From assembly GCA_964386865.1 (NCBI GenBank), contig CAYLUN010000020.1, positions 1-64,000 on the forward strand: DNA of 64,000 nt, read 5' to 3'. The notes beneath the pieces are model-generated. The model did no database searches. It was not told the DNA's origin and saw nothing but the letters and a program-made list of their open reading frames with translations. Shown piece after piece: positions 59,094 through 64,000 of the stretch. A program made the translations under genes and the position numbers. The DNA comes from CAYLUN01 sp964386865 (GTDB lineage Bacteria > Verrucomicrobiota > Kiritimatiellia > RFP12 > UBA1067). The first letter of the stretch is position 1. Every line of letters starts with the position of its first letter.

Positions 59094-60172
59094 CGCTCCC
59101 CCCTCGTGGCGGCATCCACCTGCTGCGCCGGGCGCTGGGCGAAGCCGAGCCGGTCGGCGATCGCGCCGTAGAAGTGCTCTGTCGAAAAGTAGTCCAGCCT
59201 GTCGCTAAGCATGAACCGGTCGATCGCCTCGACATACTGCCCGTAGCGCCGCTCGTCCATGCCGCACAGGAAGTCGGCCAGCGCGCGGAACGTGCGGAAG
59301 TCGCGCAGGTCGACCCACGCGTCCTTGGGGATAAGTTCGTCCGTGCCCTTCGAGCCGTAGTAGACCGGCACGCAGCGGGCGCAGAGGCAGTCGGTGATCT
59401 TCTCGCTGATGTACCCCGGCTCCGAGGCGTTGTTCTCGAAGCAGAGGGCGAACTTGTACTTCGCGATCTCCTGAACCTTGGCGTCCCACGAGTCCGCGAT
59501 CAGGCCGCGCCACGAGGCGAAGGTCGGGTGGCCGAACCACCGCTCGTAGCCGATGCACGGCGCGTTCCAGCCCTTGCCGAACAGGTCGAAGTCGTCCGGG
59601 AACGCGCGCTCGAAATAGCGGTAGGCCCGCTTGCGCAGGCCGTAGGTGGACTGCGGCATGTAGCTCCAGCGGTTCATGCTCACGGCCACGAGGAAGCGCT
59701 TGTCTGCGAAGGTCAGATGCGCGAATGGGTTTTCGCGGTACGCGCGCGGCTCCGCGCCGAGCGGCACGTTGACGCGTGCGTAGTCCGGGTTCTTCCACAG
59801 CAGGTTCCAGTCCCAGGTGAACACCGTGTGGAAGCGGCCGCGCAGCAGGGACGTGTAGTAGAGCGTCGGGTTGACGTTCGCGGGCTCGAGCAGCACAAGC
59901 GCGCGCTTCTCGTACGGGATCTGGCGGAGGAACGGGTCCGCCCGCACCTGCCGCCAGTTGTACTCGAAGTAGAGCACGTGCTTCACGTGCGGGTCGTTGA
60001 AGTCGACCGTGTCCAGCGTCACGACGTCGGCTCCGCGCGCGTTCATGAACGCGCGGAACGCCTTCATGCCCGTCGCTTTGCCGCCCGTGCTGGCTTCAGC
60101 AAACACGCGGTTCTTCAATTCGTCTGAATTGAAGTAGTAGTTGACCGCGACGATGGGGCGAGGTTTCTCCAT
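59090..60172 (-). CDS. GT10-family fucosyltransferase-like protein
   Basis: A 360-residue protein with the GT10 donor-site line FALCFENNASEPGYISEKIT, then DCLCARCVPVYYGSKGTDEL, as in alpha-1,3/1,4-fucosyltransferases. The N-terminal half contains VVTLDTVDFNDPHVKHVLYF and LVLLEPANVNPTLYYT. With the GT11 gene this gives two fucosyltransferase-like enzymes in one cluster, so a doubly fucosylated (Lewis-like) end is possible. It is the first gene of the cluster; the GGGTGG before the ATG may be its ribosome site. The promoter should lie in the 200-bp divergent gap before the CoA-disulfide reductase gene. Confidence 0.93.
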   Translation of the reverse strand: MEKPRPIVAVNYYFNSDELKNRVFAEASTGGKATGMKAFRAFMNARGADVVTLDTVDFNDPHVKHVLYFEYNWRQVRADPFLRQIPYEKRALVLLEPANVNPTLYYTSLLRGRFHTVFTWDWNLLWKNPDYARVNVPLGAEPRAYRENPFAHLTFADKRFLVAVSMNRWSYMPQSTYGLRKRAYRYFERAFPDDFDLFGKGWNAPCIGYERWFGHPTFASWRGLIADSWDAKVQEIAKYKFALCFENNASEPGYISEKITDCLCARCVPVYYGSKGTDELIPKDAWVDLRDFRTFRALADFLCGMDERRYGQYVEAIDRFMLSDRLDYFSTEHFYGAIADRLGFAQRPAQQVDAATRGER

Positions 60173-60309
60173 GGGGTGCCACCCAAGCCACAGGTGACAT
60201 CCTGCGATTCAGGCGCCCCCATCTTATCAACAGTCCGGTGTCGGCGCAACCGTCACGGCGCAGGTCCAGCAATTCAAATTGTGGCCAAGCGCCGCCTTGA
60301 ATTTGGGGG

Positions 60310-60336
60310 TTGCTTGTTGTATCCATTTATTATAAT
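60310..60336 (+). promoter_or_regulatory. Putative promoter of the sulfur-transfer fusion gene
   Basis: A perfect TATAAT at 60331-60336, in the most AT-rich stretch of this region, with TTGCTT at 60310-60315 (15-base spacer, short). The leader carries GGAGGGG before the ATG at 60378. Confidence 0.55.
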
Positions 60337-60377
60337 ATATTGATCTCAACACGTATCTAGAACCACGGAGGGGAATC

Positions 60378-62843
60378 ATGGAAACGAAGAAGCTTGTGAT
60401 CGTTGGCGGCGTGGCCGGCGGAGCCAGCGCGGCGGCGCGCGCGCGGCGCTTGAGCGAAGGGTGCGAAATCCTCCTGCTCGAGCGCGGCCCCTATGTCTCG
60501 TTCGCCAACTGCGGCCTGCCCTATCACATCGGCGGCGAGATCGCAGACCGCGAGCGCCTGCTCGTCACCACGCCCGAGAACCTCCGCGCCCGCTTTCGCA
60601 TCGGCGTGCGCACCCGCAGCGAAGTCACCGCCATTGATCCTGCCAAAAAAGAGGTCGAAGTCAAGAACCTCCAGAGCGGGGAGGTCTACCGAGAAAGCTA
60701 CGACGCGCTCGTCCTGAGCCCCGGCGCCGAGCCGATCCGCCCGCCTATTCCTGGCATCAGCAGCCCCAACGTGCTCACGCTCCGCAACATGGAGGATATG
60801 GATCGCATCATCCAGGCGCTCGACGGAAAGACGCACGCCACGGTGATCGGCGGCGGCTACATCGGCCTCGAAATGGCTGAGGCGCTGCGCCGCCGCAAGG
60901 TGGCGACCGCGCTGATTGAACTCGCGCCGCAGGTGATGGGCCCGGCCGACCCCGAAATGGTCTCCATCCTCCATCAGGAGCTGACCCTCAACGGCGTCGA
61001 CCTGCGCCTCGGCACGTCCGTCACCGGCTTCAGCGAATCGCCAACGGGCTTGACCCTGACCCTCAGCTCCGGCGACACGCTCGAGACCGGCATCGCGGTA
61101 CTCGCGATCGGGGTCAGGCCTGACACCGCGCTCGCGAACGCGGCGGGGCTGACACTCGGGCCGCGCGGCGGCATCCGGGTCAACGACCGCATGCAGACCA
61201 GCGATCCCTCCATCTACGCCGTCGGCGACGCCGCGGAGGTGACCGACTTCATCACGCGCCAGCCCGCGCTCATCCCGCTAGCCGGGCCCGCCAACCGGCA
61301 GGGGCGCATCGCCGCCGACAACATTTTCGGGCGCGACACGCGTTACCGCGACACGCAGGGCACGGCCATCTGCAAGGTCTTCAACCTGTCCATCGGCATG
61401 ACCGGCCTCAGCGAAAAGGCCGCCAAACGGGCGGGCATCGCGTTTGAAAAGGTGTATGTCCACGCGGCCAGCCATGCGACGTACTATCCCGGCGCCGCGC
61501 CGCTCAGCATCAAGTTGCTGTTCGACCCTCAGTCCGGCAAGGTGCTCGGCGCGCAGGCGGTCGGCGCCGACGGCGTGGACAAGCGCACCGACGTTCTTGC
61601 CGTCGCCGTCCGCGCGGGCCTGTCCGTCTTCGACCTCGAGAACCTCGAGCTCGCCTACGCGCCGCCGTTCGGCTCTGCCAAGGATCCGGTCAACGTCGCC
61701 GGATTCGTCGCGGCCAACGCGCTGCGCGGCGACGTGAAGCTCTGCCACGTGGAGGATCTCGTCAAGCCGGCGGCACATCAGAAGCTGCTCGATGTCCGCA
61801 CGCCGGACGAGGTCTCCGCCGGGACGATTCCCGGCGCGATGAATATTCCGGTCGACGACCTGCGCGGCCGGCTGGGCGAGCTGTCCAAGGAAAAGGACTA
61901 TCTCGTCTTCTGCCGCGTCGGACTGCGCGGCTACCTGGCCTGCCGCATACTGACACAGAACGGATTCACGTGCCGTAACCTCACCGGAGGCTACATCACC
62001 TATCAGCGGGCCACCGGAAAGCCCGCAGCCGAAATGCCCGAAGCCCATCACCCGGAAAGCGACTCCGACGATCAGGATTCCCAGCCCTTGGGAAAGGAGA
62101 CCACCGTGAAACTCGTCAAAACCGTGAACGCCTGCGGCCTGCAGTGCCCCGGCCCCATCCTTCAGCTCAAACAGGCCGTCGATGACATTCAGGTCGGCGA
62201 AGCCATCTGCATCACCGCCTCGGACCCCGGCTTTGTCGCCGATGCGCCCGCCTGGTGTAATACGACCGGGCACGACCTCGTCAGCCTGGAGCCGGCCGAA
62301 AAAGGCACCTATCGCGCCACAGTGGTCAAGCGGAAGTCCGCCGCAGGCGGAACCGTGCAGAGTTCCGGCAGGCGCGCCATGACCAACGTCGTGTTCTGCG
62401 ACGATTTCGATAAGGCCGTGGCCGCCTTCATCATCGCCAACGGCGCGGCCGCGGCGGGCTATGACGTGACGCTCTTCTTCACCTTCTGGGGGCTCAACAT
62501 CCTGCGCAAATCCGGCCCGGTCACGGCGAAGAAGAATCCCATCGAGAAAATGTTCGGCTTCATGATGCCCAAGGGTGCGGACCGCCTCACGCTCTCCAAG
62601 ATGAATATGGCGGGCATGGGTATTGCGATGATCAAGGGCATCATGAAGCACAAAAACGTCATGACGCTTCCGGCGCTGATCGCGCAGGCGAAACAAGGCG
62701 GCGTGCGCCTAGTCGTCTGCACCATGAGCATGGACCTCATGGGCATCAAGCGCGCAGAGCTGATCGACGGCGTTGAAGAAGGCGGCGTCGCCATGTACAT
62801 CGACCACCTGAGCCGCTCATCGGCCGGCCTGTTCATTTCATAG
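60378..62843 (+). CDS. CoA-disulfide reductase-rhodanese-TusA-DsrE fusion protein
   Basis: An 821-residue fusion for low-valent sulfur and thiol redox. Residues 1-445 are a CoADR-like flavoprotein: FAD motif LVIVGGVAGGASAAARARRL, active Cys in SFANCGLPYHIGG (about 43), NAD motif ATVIGGGYIGLEMAEAL, and ADP-end IYAVGDAAEVTD. Residues 455-550 are a rhodanese domain (KLLDVRTPDEVSAGTIPG, active Cys in YLVFCRVGLRGYLACRIL). Residues 575-650 are TusA-like (VNACGLQCPGPILQLKQAVD). Residues 670-821 are DsrE/DsrF-like (VVFCDDFDKAVAAFIIANGA, TMSMDLMGIKRAELIDGVEE). All active Cys are present. It probably relays sulfane sulfur between these domains with NAD(P)H as reductant. A strong GGAGGGG site precedes the ATG. 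Confidence 0.95.
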   Translation: METKKLVIVGGVAGGASAAARARRLSEGCEILLLERGPYVSFANCGLPYHIGGEIADRERLLVTTPENLRARFRIGVRTRSEVTAIDPAKKEVEVKNLQSGEVYRESYDALVLSPGAEPIRPPIPGISSPNVLTLRNMEDMDRIIQALDGKTHATVIGGGYIGLEMAEALRRRKVATALIELAPQVMGPADPEMVSILHQELTLNGVDLRLGTSVTGFSESPTGLTLTLSSGDTLETGIAVLAIGVRPDTALANAAGLTLGPRGGIRVNDRMQTSDPSIYAVGDAAEVTDFITRQPALIPLAGPANRQGRIAADNIFGRDTRYRDTQGTAICKVFNLSIGMTGLSEKAAKRAGIAFEKVYVHAASHATYYPGAAPLSIKLLFDPQSGKVLGAQAVGADGVDKRTDVLAVAVRAGLSVFDLENLELAYAPPFGSAKDPVNVAGFVAANALRGDVKLCHVEDLVKPAAHQKLLDVRTPDEVSAGTIPGAMNIPVDDLRGRLGELSKEKDYLVFCRVGLRGYLACRILTQNGFTCRNLTGGYITYQRATGKPAAEMPEAHHPESDSDDQDSQPLGKETTVKLVKTVNACGLQCPGPILQLKQAVDDIQVGEAICITASDPGFVADAPAWCNTTGHDLVSLEPAEKGTYRATVVKRKSAAGGTVQSSGRRAMTNVVFCDDFDKAVAAFIIANGAAAAGYDVTLFFTFWGLNILRKSGPVTAKKNPIEKMFGFMMPKGADRLTLSKMNMAGMGIAMIKGIMKHKNVMTLPALIAQAKQGGVRLVVCTMSMDLMGIKRAELIDGVEEGGVAMYIDHLSRSSAGLFIS

Positions 62844-63177
62844 CCACCGCGGCCCAGGCTTTCGTCATGGTTTTGGCGGAATCCGGCATATCGGCGTCTC
62901 CTTCATGCCGATGACCTTGCACGTGTTCATTTCGAGTTCCTAGCCTGGACAAATCTATAGGCGCTGTCGCTTCCCGCCCGCCGCATATGCTGGCGGCTGG
63001 AAGCGAAAGCGCCCTTGGGCAGCCCCGCCCTATTCGCCAGCCTTCGCCCGGATTGGCTCGGGCAGTGTCCCACACCCTTGCCGCTCTCTTCTGTACCCAC
63101 ACAACACTCAAATCAGCCCCGACCCCGGGTCGCTGCATGACAGGAGCAAGTGGTCAAACACACTTTCGGCGCGTGGC
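62844..63177. other. Intergenic region with no supported gene
   Basis: About 330 bases after the fusion gene. A minus-strand micro-frame (18 codons, 62833-62889) has a GGAG site but no recognisable similarity. Nothing else was seen. Confidence 0.4.
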
Positions 63178-63579
63178 CTATATGTTGTCAATTTTGAGAA
63201 GGGGCGTAACTCGACTGCAAAGCTGCAAAGCCACGCCCCAGGGATCGCGCAACATAATGAGCAGTGACCCATCCGACAATTTCACTTCCTCAACGTAGCT
63301 GGCTCCGGCAGCCATAAGCCGTTGCGAGTCCGCCACCGGGTTTGCACTAGCGAGCGCCAGATGAAAGAGCAAGGGATTCATGTTCCGATAGTCGGGAACT
63401 TGGCCAGGGGGATTGCAGTAAATCTCCAGCACGGTGGCCTCCGAATCCGCGAGGAAATGCGTTTGCGCCGGTTGCGGGATGTGCCGGACCACCCGCAATC
63501 CACAATGCATGCAATACCAGGCGGCCATTGCCACCGGATCCGCTACGTTAAAGGCGACATGTTCGATTTTCATAGTCAT
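63178..63579 (-). CDS. VOC (glyoxalase/dioxygenase-like) protein
   Basis: A 133-residue single VOC domain: IEHVAFNVADPVAMAAWYCM, the middle strands THFLADSEATVLEIYC and LLFHLALASANPVADSQRL, and the end GSLLIMLRDPWGVALQLC. The first His and later Glu and His positions match metal-binding VOC proteins. Many act on lactaldehyde-like or dioxygenase substrates, but none can be assigned. The start may be the ATG at 63579 or the one at 63573. The gene is short of strong signals and close to a decayed GH95 remnant. Confidence 0.8.
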   Translation of the reverse strand: MTMKIEHVAFNVADPVAMAAWYCMHCGLRVVRHIPQPAQTHFLADSEATVLEIYCNPPGQVPDYRNMNPLLFHLALASANPVADSQRLMAAGASYVEEVKLSDGSLLIMLRDPWGVALQLCSRVTPLLKIDNI

Positions 63580-63721
63580 TTAACACGCTTTGTAGCCGTC
63601 CACGTCTTTAAAGTAGACCACACGGAAATCATCAGCTCCATCGCCGGGTTCTTGGCCTTGCGCTGGCGATAAGAGTGTGTTTCTTTGTGATCCCTTTTCG
63701 TTTCATGGTTGTTTGCGCCCG

Positions 63722-63913
63722 TTAGAGTTTCTCCGAACGAATAGTCTTCGTCTCGCCGTTGACGCGGACTTTGACCTCGCGCGGCTCGGGGGACGCGATG
63801 CGGTATTTCGTCACCTTGTCGTCCTTCCATTCCATGTCCACGGTGAAGCCTCCCCTCGCCCGCAGGCCCGTGACCTTGCCCTCGGCCCATGCTTTGGGCA
63901 GGGCGGGAAGTAA
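63722..63913 (-). pseudogene. GH95 alpha-L-fucosidase C-terminal remnant
   Basis: Reading on the minus strand the frame gives LPALPKAWAEGKVTGLRARG, then GFTVDMEWKDDKVTKYRIAS and VKVRVNGETKTIRSEKL followed by a stop. This is the C-terminus of family GH95 (the 'LLPALP..W..G.v.GLrarGgf.vd..W' line). Only 63 residues remain. Upstream, at 63914 onward, the sequence turns into two heptamer arrays, and no GH95 domain is visible before the end of the window. The rest was lost, or lies beyond the window edge after an insertion of repeats. Confidence 0.75.
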
Positions 63914-63919
63914 AGAAAT

Positions 63920-63940
63920 GATGAAGGATGAAGGATGAGT
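63920..63940. repeat. Heptamer array (GATGAAG x3)
   Basis: Units GATGAAG, GATGAAG and GATGAGT follow one another, directly at the broken end of the GH95 remnant. Confidence 0.8.
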
Positions 63941-63954
63941 TATGACACCATTAA

Positions 63955-63989
63955 TTCTGGGTTCTGAATTCTGTGTTCTGAATTCTGAA
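63955..63989. repeat. Heptamer array (TTCTGNN x5)
   Basis: Five 7-bp units TTCTGGG, TTCTGAA, TTCTGTG, TTCTGAA and TTCTGAA, then a T run. Variation is limited to the last two positions. GAATTC within the array is self-complementary, so single arms can also pair. Confidence 0.95.
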
Positions 63990-64000
63990 TTTTCCTCATG

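Noticed and set aside
62833..62889. 18-codon minus-strand micro-ORF with a GGAG site overlapping the end of the sulfur fusion gene
   Set aside because: Too short to judge; no similarity recognised, and the site may be chance.
1..64000. tRNA, rRNA, CRISPR arrays, riboswitches and insertion sequences
   Set aside because: No T-loop pattern in a cloverleaf context, no spaced direct repeats with unique spacers, and no transposase were found by reading; a covariance-model search would be needed to exclude small RNAs.

Overview
The window looks like a chromosomal segment of a GC-rich member of the PVC superphylum. Kiritimatiellota or Lentisphaerota fit best. This is inferred from gene content: a Cys-type sulfatase, a UroD-like protein that is not HemE, LacZ-type, GH43-like, GH95 and GH99/WbsX-like glycosidases, a ThuA-like protein, TPR proteins with signal peptides, a multihaem cytochrome with a HEAT/TPR tail, and a small basic protein with an Ala/Lys/Pro tail. 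No rRNA, tRNA, CRISPR array, phage or intact insertion sequence was found. Because of the high GC, long antisense open frames shadow most genes; these are left out.

Layout. 1-1.8 kb: the 3' end of a DNA ligase (ligA) and a DUF4160/DUF2442 pair. 2-9.3 kb (minus strand): an arrestin-like membrane protein, a TPR gene translationally coupled to a secreted beta-helix protein, a GH43-like secreted protein and a decapitated SGNH hydrolase. 9.35-10 kb: a HigB/HigA-type toxin-antitoxin pair. 10.3-14.5 kb: a secreted beta-propeller protein and a TPR protein whose 3' end is frameshifted by a 67-bp duplication. 14.5-20.7 kb: a GH99/WbsX-like-LamG protein, a small secreted protein, a UroD-like protein and a sulfatase. 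20.7-23.4 kb: a PIN/AbrB pair, a PH-domain protein, an alpha/beta hydrolase and a small membrane protein. 23.4-25.6 kb: a broken GH2 gene. 25.7-31.4 kb: a phosphoesterase, tpiA, a ThuA-like protein, an S4 protein with a HAD-like protein, a FolM-like reductase, a lipoprotein and the small basic protein. 31.5-38.7 kb: a GT4 glycosyltransferase coupled to a YgjP-type peptidase, E2 and E3 of a 2-oxoacid dehydrogenase, an AI-2E family transporter and a secreted hypothetical. 38.7-44.1 kb: a spermidine-synthase-like membrane protein, an octahaem cytochrome and a glutamine amidotransferase. 44.4-53.5 kb: a giant metalloprotease-cadherin-PA14 protein converging on a LacZ-type galactosidase. 53.6-60.2 kb (minus strand): a seven-gene glycan cluster with GT10 and GT11 fucosyltransferase-like genes. 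60.4-62.8 kb: a CoA-disulfide-reductase/rhodanese/TusA/DsrE fusion. 63.2-64 kb: a VOC protein and a GH95 fucosidase remnant.

How the genes fit together. The secreted sulfatase, glycosidases, beta-helix and propeller proteins suggest degradation of sulfated, possibly fucosylated, polysaccharides. The 53.6-60.2 kb cluster suggests the cell also builds a fucose-containing surface glycan. Several degradative genes are decaying (SGNH, GH2, GH95).

The most unusual signal is a set of short tandem-repeat arrays with 6- or 7-bp periods, each with a different unit, at eight places between genes. Three of them carry two inverted arms around a unique loop. One supplies the stop codon of one gene and the start of the next, and another supplies a Shine-Dalgarno sequence.
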